Assembly: GCA_005116895.1 (NCBI GenBank)
Contig: SWDO01000018.1
Span: forward strand, 12,892-63,809
Source of the DNA: Nitrospira sp.
Lineage (GTDB): Bacteria > Nitrospirota > Nitrospiria > Nitrospirales > Nitrospiraceae
Reading direction: 5' to 3'
DNA: 50,918 nucleotides
How positions within the stretch are numbered: position 1 is the first letter of the stretch; every line of letters starts with the position of its first letter. The notes under the pieces were generated by a model. That model made no database searches and was not told the origin of the DNA. It saw only the letters and a program-made list of their open reading frames with translations. Made by a program: the position numbers and the translations under genes. Shown in pieces: positions 35,788 to 44,338 of the stretch.

Positions 35788-37353
35788 TCAGGCTGGACTC
35801 AATCGCATCGGCCCATGAGCTCGGCGAGCTTGTTGGAGTTCTTTGATATGCTTTCGCAAGGCTGGACTAAATGCAGAACGCTGCGCGTCAGGTTTGAATC
35901 CCTCACTCAGCTGTTCGACTTGTTCAATCGCCTCAACTAGCTGCCCGACCAAGCGACGACCTGAACCAGTCAGCCACCCCAGATGGTGATCGGCATAGTG
36001 CAGGTCTTGGAGCGAGTACCGGACAGAAGCGACTTCTTCCAGACAGCGAAATCGAGCCCGTTGCACGTCTCGCTGTGTCAGACCAACCTGTTTCCATCTC
36101 GCCGCCCCACCCCGCCCCGAAGCCCAGGACGAAAGCCGTTGGAATAAGAGCGCACCCATGGTGAACGTGAACGTGGCGTGAAGAACCCCGCGCAATGGCC
36201 GGAGGCTCCGTCGCCATGGCGAGTAGAAGATCTGCTGGTTATGGTCCCCACGGTACATGACATGTTTTCGCAACAGAAGATTCAAATGGTGATGGCTATT
36301 CTCATGGATCAGGTCATCAATCAGATCCAGGTTGCCCCGATCAAAACAGTTAATGAACGACAGTCCCGGGCGATGCCGATAACTGAAACTGACCACCCCC
36401 TTGGCCTGAAGCGGAATAACGCGAGTAGTGAGTAAGTCTAGGAGCGCATGTCCCTCTGGCCAAGCCCGCTGGATGGTCTGCCACGCGCAGGTGATCCGTT
36501 CGACCTGTCGTGGATCGGTCGGCTTCACTGTTCTTGGCTGGCGATTCTTCCCATAGACAAGAGTCGGCCCAACGGTGATGGAATCGTCGCCGCTAGAAGG
36601 CACAACGATTGGTGGATGGTACGCCCACTGCCAGCGTCCTACTCCTCCCCCATCCGACCAGATTGGCGACACCACCTTACCGGCCTTCAACGTGATGCTG
36701 GTGGACTCCACTCGAAACAAGACACGTCCTTCCGATTGGCGTAACAGTCGTGGCACTTCTTTGGGCGCCTGGCACCAAGCTCCCGAGATATCAACGGAGA
36801 TGGTTCCTGCAATTTCGCTACGCTCGAAATTGTCAGAGAGCATTCCTGATACATCCCACCGCTTCATCTTCCGCTGACGGAGCCACTTCACCGCCACAGC
36901 CGGATCGAGCCAGAGGGCCTCCCGGGTCAATTCCTGTGCCAATCTCTGGCACAGCGCGAACAGGCGCTTCTCCAATCCACGCACATGAGGTTGGCCCGTG
37001 GGAAAGAGGTCATCCAGATAGCCATGCTCAAAAAACTTCTCCTGACACTCGTTCAACAATTGTGCGGTAAACTCGGGCTGATCCTGTTCACTCTGTAGCT
37101 GACGTAGCACATCCAAGAGATATACGAGGTCATTCAGCGTCTCGATCCATCCGACGACTTTCCAGTTGGAATAGGCCTTCGGCTTGAGGCTGGAATGGAG
37201 GCTGTCAAAGAAGCCAGTCGGAAGCTCCAATTCTCTGGTCAGATCAGCGTGGTGGGCATGCACTTCTTGGCATAGATCGACAAACAACCGCCGCATCGAG
37301 AGACGAAATTCATCCCGTAATTGCGCAAGCCGCTGCGAATCGAGAAGGAGCAT
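35788..37353 (-). CDS. aKG-HExxH-type peptide beta-hydroxylase homologue
   Basis: The 521-residue protein has an HENSH motif (HExxH, residues 350-354), followed by HLNLLLRKHV and YSPWRRSLRPLRGVLHAT. Together these match the HEXXH-motif family (TIGR04267-like) now linked to alpha-ketoglutarate-dependent beta-hydroxylation of peptides. The metal ligands are the two His and probably a third residue downstream. The substrate is unknown and no precursor peptide gene is recognisable nearby. The frame is open to a GTG at 37641, but the first 96 codons look non-coding and overlap the rqcH upstream region. I therefore took the ATG at 37353. It is divergent from rqcH. Confidence 0.6.
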   Translation of the reverse strand: MLLLDSQRLAQLRDEFRLSMRRLFVDLCQEVHAHHADLTRELELPTGFFDSLHSSLKPKAYSNWKVVGWIETLNDLVYLLDVLRQLQSEQDQPEFTAQLLNECQEKFFEHGYLDDLFPTGQPHVRGLEKRLFALCQRLAQELTREALWLDPAVAVKWLRQRKMKRWDVSGMLSDNFERSEIAGTISVDISGAWCQAPKEVPRLLRQSEGRVLFRVESTSITLKAGKVVSPIWSDGGGVGRWQWAYHPPIVVPSSGDDSITVGPTLVYGKNRQPRTVKPTDPRQVERITCAWQTIQRAWPEGHALLDLLTTRVIPLQAKGVVSFSYRHRPGLSFINCFDRGNLDLIDDLIHENSHHHLNLLLRKHVMYRGDHNQQIFYSPWRRSLRPLRGVLHATFTFTMGALLFQRLSSWASGRGGAARWKQVGLTQRDVQRARFRCLEEVASVRYSLQDLHYADHHLGWLTGSGRRLVGQLVEAIEQVEQLSEGFKPDAQRSAFSPALRKHIKELQQARRAHGPMRLSPA

Positions 37354-37677
37354 GGTGGAATGAGTATCCAAGAGATGCTGGAGGAACTCTAGCGTAGCGG
37401 GAGAGTGAGCGCAAGCGAGAGTCCAGAGAGCGATGCCACGCTGCAGTGGCGGTGCAGCCCAGCCGCTTCTTCTGGCCTCTACGCCGCCTGGGGAAGTCGC
37501 GAGAATAGCCGAGCGGTTTGTGATGATGCCAGAAACCTTACTGACACTCTTGCGGGTTTTTATGGCAGATCGTACAGTGCGAAGGGAAAAAGTGCACACA
37601 GTGTGTGGCCAGATTGTTCTCACGCGACCACATCGAGGCACGGTGAGCCGACAGGCCGACGATGGGATGGACTCCTC

Positions 37678-39084
37678 ATGTTAACCGTATCGGATGTGAC
37701 AGAAGTACTGACGGAGATTTCCCCGCTCCTTCGTGGTGGCTGGATTCAGAAGATTCAGCAGCCCACAGACCATACCGTGGTGCTGGACGTGCGCGTACCG
37801 GGACAGACTCATCGACTGCTGATTTCCTGTCACCCAGACACCGCTCGTGTGCACCTCACCACCCACTCGCCGGTCAATCCTCCAACACCTCCACCGTTTT
37901 GCCAGTTTCTCAGAGCCCATGTACAAGGAGCGAGGATCGACGATATTCGTCAGATTGGGAATGACCGTATCGTTGAACTAGAGATGACGGGGAAAGAAGG
38001 CGCGCGCAGCCTCGTATGCGAATTGACTGGCAACAAGGCAAACATCCTGGTCCTTGATGCCGAACACTGCGTACTGAGAGAGCTCTCTCGTCAACACACG
38101 CATGTCGGACAGGCCTATACCCCGCCACCTCAACGCAACGCCGTCCGCAATACGGTGCCCAGCCGTTTCACACATACGAGCGGAGGCATGCTCCCTGTTT
38201 CAGAAGCCATCGATGCGCATTACCGTAAACAGGAGGCCTCACGAGCCGTCGGCCGGATACAAGAAGACCGTCTGCGCGTCCTCAAGAAAACCCTCAAGAA
38301 AGAGCAGCGACTCATTGCGGCCTGGCGGAACGACCTCTCACGAGCTACCGCCTATCAGGACTATGCCCGGTATGGAGAATTGATCAAGGCCAATCTCAGT
38401 GCGATCACGAAGGGAGCCGATCATATGGAGATGACAGATTACTTCGATGACCGGCTCCCCACCATCACGATTCCGCTCGATCCGATAAAATCAGCCCAGG
38501 GCAATATGGACGACTACTTTCGAAAGCATCGCAAATATCTTGCCGCTGAGCGTGAACTCAAGCCGCGTATCGAGCGAGCTGAACATGGTCTCGAGAAGCT
38601 GCGCCAGGAGCTCACGCACATTGAGCAAGGAAGCTGGACCCCACCCGCCGTACCTCCTGCACGTCTGAACATAGCCGTCCGCAAGGAACTTCGCACCACT
38701 GATCAGCGCCGTGGCCCGTTTCGTCGGTTTACCTCGACTGACGGGCTGCCGATCTTTGTCGGACGCAACGCTCGGGAGAATGACGAGCTGACGTTTGGGC
38801 TGGCCAAGAGCGACGATCTCTGGCTGCATGCTCGCGGGACGCCAGGGTCTCACGTCGTCGTACGACTGGGCAAAGGAATCGATCCCCCACCGGAAACTCT
38901 CCGTGACGCTGCCATGCTGGCACTTCTCTATAGTGATCTCAAGAAAAGCGGCAAAGGCGAGGTCATCTATACGCGGCGCAAGTGGGTCAAGAAAGCGAAG
39001 GGGCAGGCGCCAGGTGCGGTGACCGTCACACAAGAGAAAGCGCTGCACGTCAGTCTGGACAAGACCAGGCTTTCTCTGCAATGA
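37678..39084 (+). CDS. rqcH: RqcH/NFACT-family protein (ribosome quality control)
   Basis: The 468-residue protein has the NFACT-N domain (GGWIQKIQQPTDHTVVLDVR), a long coiled coil around residues 180-310, and the NFACT-R region (LPIFVGRNARENDELTF, DLWLHARGTPGSHVVVR). RqcH recruits Ala-tRNA to stalled 50S ribosomal subunits and adds C-terminal Ala tails that mark nascent chains for degradation. The protein is shorter than the 570-residue Bacillus protein. I chose the ATG at 37678. The ORF extends 91 codons upstream, but that part overlaps the hydroxylase region. It runs divergently from the hydroxylase gene. Confidence 0.85.
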   Translation: MLTVSDVTEVLTEISPLLRGGWIQKIQQPTDHTVVLDVRVPGQTHRLLISCHPDTARVHLTTHSPVNPPTPPPFCQFLRAHVQGARIDDIRQIGNDRIVELEMTGKEGARSLVCELTGNKANILVLDAEHCVLRELSRQHTHVGQAYTPPPQRNAVRNTVPSRFTHTSGGMLPVSEAIDAHYRKQEASRAVGRIQEDRLRVLKKTLKKEQRLIAAWRNDLSRATAYQDYARYGELIKANLSAITKGADHMEMTDYFDDRLPTITIPLDPIKSAQGNMDDYFRKHRKYLAAERELKPRIERAEHGLEKLRQELTHIEQGSWTPPAVPPARLNIAVRKELRTTDQRRGPFRRFTSTDGLPIFVGRNARENDELTFGLAKSDDLWLHARGTPGSHVVVRLGKGIDPPPETLRDAAMLALLYSDLKKSGKGEVIYTRRKWVKKAKGQAPGAVTVTQEKALHVSLDKTRLSLQ

Positions 39085-39204
39085 AACGGATGCCAGATCG
39101 GCTAGTGCAGTTAGTGACTGAGTAATATTCATACTTTGTCACACTTCCAGTGATGAAGTACGCACTCTCCCTACTACACTTTGTTATCCACTCGTACAGC
39201 CCAT

Positions 39205-39246
39205 AAAAAAAGAGGGGAGTGCCATATTCTGTGGCACCCCCCTCCA
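39205..39246 (-). terminator. Intrinsic terminator of the RRM gene
   Basis: On the minus strand, GGGGGGTGCCA pairs with TGGCACTCCCC around a 7-nt loop, followed by a run of seven T residues. It lies 22-64 nt after the stop codon of the glycine-rich RRM gene. Since rqcH ends convergently, it may also help limit read-through from the other side. Confidence 0.85.
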
Positions 39247-39268
39247 TCCTGTGCTCTAAACTATTGGA

Positions 39269-39619
39269 TTACCAGCGATCGCGCTTTCCACCACCACCAC
39301 CGCTACCGCTCCGACCACCGCCTCCACCGAATCCACCACGTCCCCCACCACCGCCGCCGCCAGTGCGCGGTTCCTGCGGACGTGCTTCATTGACTGTTAG
39401 AGTCCGACCACCCATCTCTGCCCCATTGAGAGCCGTGATAGCAGCTTGGGCTTCAGCGTCTGCGGACATCTCCACAAAGCCGAACCCACGGGATTGGCCA
39501 GTGAACTTATCCGTAATAATCCTCGCCGAGGCGACTGCGCCATGGGCCGCGAATAAGTCACTCAATTGCTGCTCGGTCGCCGAATAGGGCAACCCACCGA
39601 CATAGATCTTCGAACCCAT
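39269..39619 (-). CDS. Glycine-rich RRM RNA-binding protein
   Basis: The 116-residue protein holds one RRM (RNP2 KIYVGGLPY near residue 4, RNP1 SRGFGFVEMS about 44-53) and a C-terminal tail of Gly, Arg and Ser (FGGGGGRSGSGGGGGKRDRW). The plan matches the cold-inducible Rbp proteins of cyanobacteria. They act as RNA chaperones. A very strong AAAGGAGG lies 7 nt before the ATG. The longer upstream frame is not convincing, and the 225 nt upstream may form a regulatory leader. A good terminator follows. Confidence 0.9.
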   Translation of the reverse strand: MGSKIYVGGLPYSATEQQLSDLFAAHGAVASARIITDKFTGQSRGFGFVEMSADAEAQAAITALNGAEMGGRTLTVNEARPQEPRTGGGGGGGRGGFGGGGGRSGSGGGGGKRDRW

Positions 39620-39845
39620 CGGGGTTCCTCCTTTAAAATAATGACATTGTCTTGAACACGAGGAACGGGGAAGGAGCGGGCCGAAGACGCGATCGATGCA
39701 GCGACTTAGGTCTGACTTCCGACAAGATTCCCGGACAAGGCAACATCGGCATTGTGGGTCTCCTCTGATGAACACTCGGTATCGCCGAGACCCAGGGCGA
39801 CATGAGCCTGTATAACCCTAGCACAGGACCACTTGGATTACAACC

Positions 39846-40637
39846 TCACTCCCCGACTCGAACCAAGAGCCCGTGCTCCTTACAATAGGCGATCGTCCTA
39901 TAGAACCATGCAACGACGACGACAAGGAACGCCCCGTTCAGACACACGGCCCAGGCAAGATTCCCAAGAGGCGAGGCCCCTCCACTCAAGACGGTCCGCA
40001 TGCCCTCAAAGATATGTGCCGCTGGATTTGCCCATGCAATCATCTGCAGCCATGTGGGCAAGACCTCCAGTGGATAGAAGACACAGGAGATCGGCTGAAA
40101 GAGAAACACCATGCTCCAAGCGAGTACTTCGGCTTCTTGTCCGAATCTCATAATCAGTGAGGTCGTCAACACGCCGATAATCCAACCGGTAATGACCAAA
40201 TTGAGCACGAACGGCATGAGCCATATCCCGACAATCAGGATGTTGTACGAATAAAAAAGAAGAGCACTACCCGCCATGACAATCGACACGACCGTCACTT
40301 TCATTATGCTCATGGCCATCGTGGCGGTCAGAAACTCGCTCGGTTTCAGCGGGCTGGCAAACAGGTTCATCAAGTTACGCGCCCAGAGCTCTTCAAGAAA
40401 GGCAATCGTGATCCCCTGTTGCGATCGGAATAACATGTCCCAGAGAATCAATGCGCCCAAAAAAAAGGTCACGAATCCTGGAACCTGGCTTTGGTATCGA
40501 GCGAGGTAGAGCGTGATAAACCCCCAGATCACGAGATCCAGAAAGGGCCAGTAGAAGATTTCCATAATGCGGGGCAAACTACGTCGATAGAGATAGAGAT
40601 GCCGGACGAGCAATGCCGTGACGCGGTGCAGTTTCAT
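39846..40637 (-). CDS. ABC-2-type transporter permease
   Basis: The 263-residue protein has six hydrophobic segments and the ABC-2 membrane core (ILWDMLFRSQQGITIAFLEE, TWLQMIAWANPAAHIFEGMR), like drug, polysaccharide or heme exporters. It is the last gene of a tightly packed operon with an ABC ATPase and a small membrane protein, and its start overlaps the previous gene by 4 nt. The substrate is unknown. A GTG two codons upstream (40643) is an alternative to the ATG at 40637. Confidence 0.85.
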   Translation of the reverse strand: MKLHRVTALLVRHLYLYRRSLPRIMEIFYWPFLDLVIWGFITLYLARYQSQVPGFVTFFLGALILWDMLFRSQQGITIAFLEELWARNLMNLFASPLKPSEFLTATMAMSIMKVTVVSIVMAGSALLFYSYNILIVGIWLMPFVLNLVITGWIIGVLTTSLIMRFGQEAEVLAWSMVFLFQPISCVFYPLEVLPTWLQMIAWANPAAHIFEGMRTVLSGGASPLGNLAWAVCLNGAFLVVVVAWFYRTIAYCKEHGLLVRVGE

Positions 40638-41044
40638 TGGCACGTCTTCTGGTCATGTCCATCGTGACAGCCACCACATCCCTGGTGCACACCGAGAAGG
40701 TTCTCCCTGAGATGCCGGACTCCCGCAGCCAGGTGAGTCCCCGCCCGTTGTCCGTCTGGCATCCGCCGCAGCCCAAAGCCAGCTAGCACCGTTGGCATCC
40801 CCAGGAGTCCCATTACGAACACGAAGGTCATGCACTCAAGGCCACCCATCCACCACACAAGAGCAGTCGCCAAGGCAAGCGGCACACATCCTCCCAGCAC
40901 ACTCATGAATACCACGCGCCAACCACACGTGCCGCGGCTCAGCCCGACCAGGCTGATTGCCAACCAAAAGAGACCCCAGGCCGCGCTGAGTACAAGCCCT
41001 CCAGTCATGAATCCGGCAACACTATTGACCACTACATCTGTCAT
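40634..41044 (-). CDS. Small membrane protein with a C-terminal CxxCH motif
   Basis: The 136-residue protein has about three or four hydrophobic segments in its first 95 residues (GGLVLSAAWGLFWLAISLVGL; VPLALATALVWWMGG; FVFVMGLLGMPTVLAGFG) and a polar C-terminus ending in HQGCGGCHDGHDQKTCQ. CGGCH is a CxxCH, which in an exported protein could bind a c-type heme covalently. It overlaps the upstream ABC ATPase and the downstream permease genes by 4 nt each, so the three are translated together. I recognise no named family. The heme role is only a possibility. Confidence 0.6.
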   Translation of the reverse strand: MTDVVVNSVAGFMTGGLVLSAAWGLFWLAISLVGLSRGTCGWRVVFMSVLGGCVPLALATALVWWMGGLECMTFVFVMGLLGMPTVLAGFGLRRMPDGQRAGTHLAAGVRHLRENLLGVHQGCGGCHDGHDQKTCQ

Positions 41045-41781
41045 GATGCCTGCCTCTGCTCCCGTGCAAACTTCAAGAAAACCTCCTCCAAATCCGTTTT
41101 CCCAAATCGATCGATAATTTCCCGCGCCGTTCCCTCTGCCACAATGCGTCCACGCTGAAGAAAAATAATGCGATCCGACATTTCTTCCATCTCACGCATG
41201 TTATGGGACGTATAGAGGATACTCAGCCCGGATGCTCGCCGTTCTTCTTTCAGCAACAACCTGATCTTCTCCGCGATGTCGGGGTCCAAACTCGCCGTTG
41301 GCTCGTCAAGAAACAGAATGCGCGGTTCTGTCAGGAACGCCTTCGCCAATGTCAGTCTCGTCATCTGCCCTGACGACAGTTTGCGGGTAATCTTGCTGCG
41401 AAACTCTTCCATCTCCAGTTTTTTGATGATGTCGTTCACACGCCGCGCCCTATCTGAAATCCCGTAGAGACGCGCGACAACGCATAAATTTTCTTCTACC
41501 GTGAGCGCCTGAGGCATGGAGATGTAGGTGGACGAAAAGTTGACCTGCTGCAGAATCTCTTCGCGATGAGTCGAGAGATCCAGCCCGAACATGTGAATAG
41601 AACCAGCCGTCGGGGTCACGAGTCCTAAGAGCATCTGAATGGTGGTGGTCTTCCCGGCTCCGTTCGGGCCCAAGAGTCCGAGAATTTCCCCCGGCCTGAT
41701 CTCAAAAGATACCTCATTGACCGCCACAAAGTCGCCGAACCGCTTGGTCAGAGCTGACGCTTTCAGTACTGGGATAGCCAT
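41041..41781 (-). CDS. ABC transporter ATP-binding protein
   Basis: The 246-residue protein carries Walker A (GPNGAGKTT), signature (KLSSGQMTRLTLAK), Walker B (ILFLDEPTASLD) and the switch His (YTSHN). It energises transport by the permease encoded two genes on. It overlaps the CxxCH membrane gene by 4 nt and starts 21 nt after the hexaheme cytochrome. The start could be the GTG at 41784 or the ATG at 41781. The ATPase class is the ABC-2 type (CcmA/NatA/drug). The substrate is unknown. Confidence 0.9.
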   Translation of the reverse strand: MAIPVLKASALTKRFGDFVAVNEVSFEIRPGEILGLLGPNGAGKTTTIQMLLGLVTPTAGSIHMFGLDLSTHREEILQQVNFSSTYISMPQALTVEENLCVVARLYGISDRARRVNDIIKKLEMEEFRSKITRKLSSGQMTRLTLAKAFLTEPRILFLDEPTASLDPDIAEKIRLLLKEERRASGLSILYTSHNMREMEEMSDRIIFLQRGRIVAEGTAREIIDRFGKTDLEEVFLKFAREQRQAS

Positions 41782-41802
41782 CACGTGGGCGGATTCAGTC
41801 GA

Positions 41803-42513
41803 TCAATTGAACAACAAGGTGCCGCTGATCTTCTCCGGGATATGACAGGTCTCGCATTTTCGGTCCAACGCTTTCCCGCCATGCTGCGCCTTCCCATCAT
41901 GACAGCGAAAACAGTCGTTGAGTGCCCTCTCGCGAAGATAGGAGCCCTCCGGATGAGTTGGGTGCCACGGCTGGCTGTCGGTCGAGACATGTCCGCGTGG
42001 AATGACAATGGGATACCCCTTGATGGGGGCATCGTGCACCACCCCAGCATGACAGGTCGTACAACCTTCATCCTGTCCACGGACGCTGAACGCCTCCATA
42101 TGTTGGCGATGCTTCATGACCAACCCCACCTCATTCACTGGTGATGGAAGATCCCGCGGCGCCGTCTCGGACACACGAAGGATATGACGATGGCAACTGA
42201 GACAGACTCCGGAATCCACCTTGGCCCTGAGATTGTGCGCGTCGGTCGGCGCTCCAAAGACGTAGATGGCTGTATCCCTGACTCCCGCCACGACCTTATC
42301 GGACAACCAGCCTTGCACACCAGGTCTCACATGACAGGCAACACAGGTGACGTCCTTATGGGAAGACTTGGCCCAGCTCTCATACGCAGGGGCAATCGTG
42401 TGGCATCCGGCGCAGAACGTCGGGTGATCAGTAAGCGGTATCGCGGTTCCAACCAGAGCCATCGCTCCGATGACAAGCGTCAGCAGCAGCGTGGCCTTAG
42501 GCTTCCAGCTCAT
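41803..42513 (-). CDS. NapC/NirT-like hexaheme cytochrome c
   Basis: The 236-residue protein starts with one hydrophobic segment (TLLLTLVIGAMALVGTAI), an uncleaved anchor typical of NapC/NirT quinol dehydrogenases. Six CxxCH motifs follow: CAGCH, CVACH, CLSCH, CTTCH, CFRCH and CETCH. Heme ligation should occur on the periplasmic side. NapC proteins normally have four hemes, and six is unusual for this short length. It likely passes electrons from quinol to a periplasmic acceptor. Its start overlaps the mobB gene by 17 nt. Confidence 0.85.
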   Translation of the reverse strand: MSWKPKATLLLTLVIGAMALVGTAIPLTDHPTFCAGCHTIAPAYESWAKSSHKDVTCVACHVRPGVQGWLSDKVVAGVRDTAIYVFGAPTDAHNLRAKVDSGVCLSCHRHILRVSETAPRDLPSPVNEVGLVMKHRQHMEAFSVRGQDEGCTTCHAGVVHDAPIKGYPIVIPRGHVSTDSQPWHPTHPEGSYLRERALNDCFRCHDGKAQHGGKALDRKCETCHIPEKISGTLLFN

Positions 42514-43015
42514 GCTCCCGTCGTCTACGAGGGAACTGCTTGATCAAAAGGGCGGCGACCCCGGTCACATCGTCCAGATGAAGCACCGGCACAGGCAGGG
42601 TAATCGGCTTGTCGGAGACCACCGCCAGAAGACCGTCGAGAGAGTAGGAAATTTCACCGAGCTGATCACGAACGATGATGATCTTCGGGTACCCTTCGCT
42701 TTTCCACCCCTCGGCGATAATGAGGTCGTAGGACGCATCCACGAAACGATCCCGTACCTCCTCCACCTTCAGCTGTTCGGAGACATCGGCAAATAGCGCA
42801 AGACTGCCCTTGGAGACGACCACAACGCTACTGGCGCCGGCACGTTTATGGCGCCAACTATCCTTCCCTTCCGTATCAAGATCAAACCCGTGGCCGGCAT
42901 GTTTCACCGTCGCCACCCGGTACCCGGCCTTGACCAACTCGGGGATGAGGCGTTCGATCAAGGTCGTTTTGCCGCTGTTCGACCGGCCGATAAACGAAAC
43001 AATTGGAATGGACAT
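42497..43015 (-). CDS. mobB: Molybdopterin-guanine dinucleotide biosynthesis adapter MobB
   Basis: The 172-residue P-loop GTPase begins IPIVSFIGRSNSGKTTLIERL (Walker A GRSNSGKTT). It helps MobA attach GMP to molybdopterin, which is needed by periplasmic nitrate and nitrite-type oxidoreductases. The short C-terminus (RRRREHELEA) overlaps the next gene. It follows moeA by 24 nt on the same strand and belongs to the Mo-cofactor block. Confidence 0.88.
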   Translation of the reverse strand: MSIPIVSFIGRSNSGKTTLIERLIPELVKAGYRVATVKHAGHGFDLDTEGKDSWRHKRAGASSVVVVSKGSLALFADVSEQLKVEEVRDRFVDASYDLIIAEGWKSEGYPKIIIVRDQLGEISYSLDGLLAVVSDKPITLPVPVLHLDDVTGVAALLIKQFPRRRREHELEA

Positions 43016-43039
43016 GTGTGACCGTTACGTGCGGTTAAT

Positions 43040-44338
43040 CTAGCAGCAGGAGAGCCGATGGGCCTCGGTATGCCCATGCTCAGTTTTCGCAGGCCATGCC
43101 TCACCGCTCAATAACTGAACCGCCACCTCGTCGCCAGGATTGAGCCGCTCAACGTCCACCGGCACATCGATGAGACAATTCGCCTTGACCATAGAGGTGA
43201 GAATACCGGACCCCTGGGCTCCAGTCGTTCGAACCTTGAACACACCGTCTTCGCTCGTGAGTATGCCGCGCAGGAAATGCCGACGATCGCCACGCTTGGA
43301 AAATCGTTCCTGGAATTTGGCTTGAACCACCGGACGCCCATAGCTCCGACACCCGCTCATTTTGAGTAACGCGGGTCTCACCAACTGCTCGAAGGTCACC
43401 ATTGAGGAAACTGGGTTGCCTGGGAGACCGAATGCGAGCTTGCCCTGGATCTTCCCGAAGGCCAGCGGCTGCCCAGGCCGGATGGCGAGTTTCCAGAAAT
43501 TCATCTCGGCGCCGAGCTCACGGAACACCGCTTTGGTGAAATCATGGTCCCCCATCGAGACGCCGCCGGACAACACCAGAATATCCGCATTCAGCCCTTG
43601 GGAAATTTTTTCTTTGAGCGCCGCCGGTGTATCGCGGGCAATGCCGAGTAAGAACGGAATGCCCCCCGCTTCCTGCACAGCCGCGGCAATCCCATAGCTG
43701 TTCGAATTGATGATCTTCTCCTCGCTGAACCGCTCGTCCAAGTCAGCCAACTCATCACCGGTCGAAAGGATCGCTACCCGTGGCCGCTGGTGGACAAACA
43801 CAAACGACTTTGCAAGGATCGCCAACATCCCGACCTCGCCAGGACGAATTCTGGTCCCTTTGGCGATGATACAGTCCCCTTTCTTGACGTCTTCTCCCTG
43901 CGGCCTAATGTTAGCCCCTTTGGGCTCCGCCTGAAACACGCGGACCGAATCAGGCGCCTGTTCCGTATCCTCGACTTTTATGACCGTATCCGCCCCTCGG
44001 GGAATCGGGGCCCCGGTCATGATCCGGATGGCCTGACCAGAACCGACTGTCTTGGACGGCATGGTCCCGGCTGGAACATCCTCAATGACCGAGAGCGTGA
44101 CTGGCTTCTGAATGGCGTGCTCCTGCTTGATATCTTCCCATCTGACGGCAAACCCATCCATGGCTGAGTTATCCCACGGCGGATTATCGCGCTCAGCGAC
44201 AATGTCTTCACCGAGGACACGGCCCAAGGCGTCTAGAATCGAGACTTTTTCAAGACCCAACGACGGCGCAGCATCGAGCACCACCTGTTGCGCATCGTAG
44301 AGTTGGGTCAATCCGGTCATCGGATCCGCAGCTTTCAC
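43040..44338 (-). CDS. moeA: Molybdopterin molybdenumtransferase MoeA
   Basis: The 432-residue protein has the MoeA signature (DNSAMDGFAVRWEDI; IRIMTGAPIPRGADTVIKVED) and the MoaB/MogA-like domain IV core (SGGVSMGDHDFTKAV). MoeA inserts molybdate into adenylylated molybdopterin. It starts with GTG, with GGGGG about 12 nt upstream, and overlaps the mrp stop. The C-terminal domain is complete. The gene sits with mrp, tatC and mobB. Confidence 0.93.
   Translation of the reverse strand: MKAADPMTGLTQLYDAQQVVLDAAPSLGLEKVSILDALGRVLGEDIVAERDNPPWDNSAMDGFAVRWEDIKQEHAIQKPVTLSVIEDVPAGTMPSKTVGSGQAIRIMTGAPIPRGADTVIKVEDTEQAPDSVRVFQAEPKGANIRPQGEDVKKGDCIIAKGTRIRPGEVGMLAILAKSFVFVHQRPRVAILSTGDELADLDERFSEEKIINSNSYGIAAAVQEAGGIPFLLGIARDTPAALKEKISQGLNADILVLSGGVSMGDHDFTKAVFRELGAEMNFWKLAIRPGQPLAFGKIQGKLAFGLPGNPVSSMVTFEQLVRPALLKMSGCRSYGRPVVQAKFQERFSKRGDRRHFLRGILTSEDGVFKVRTTGAQGSGILTSMVKANCLIDVPVDVERLNPGDEVAVQLLSGEAWPAKTEHGHTEAHRLSCC

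Noticed and set aside
37354..37641. 96-codon extension of the hydroxylase gene
   Set aside because: Only GTG starts, no ribosome binding site, non-protein-like sequence close to the rqcH start. It is kept only as a possible alternative start.
39219..39587. Plus-strand proline-rich frame over the RRM gene
   Set aside because: It is the antisense of the glycine-rich tail; Gly-rich coding gives Pro-rich antisense.
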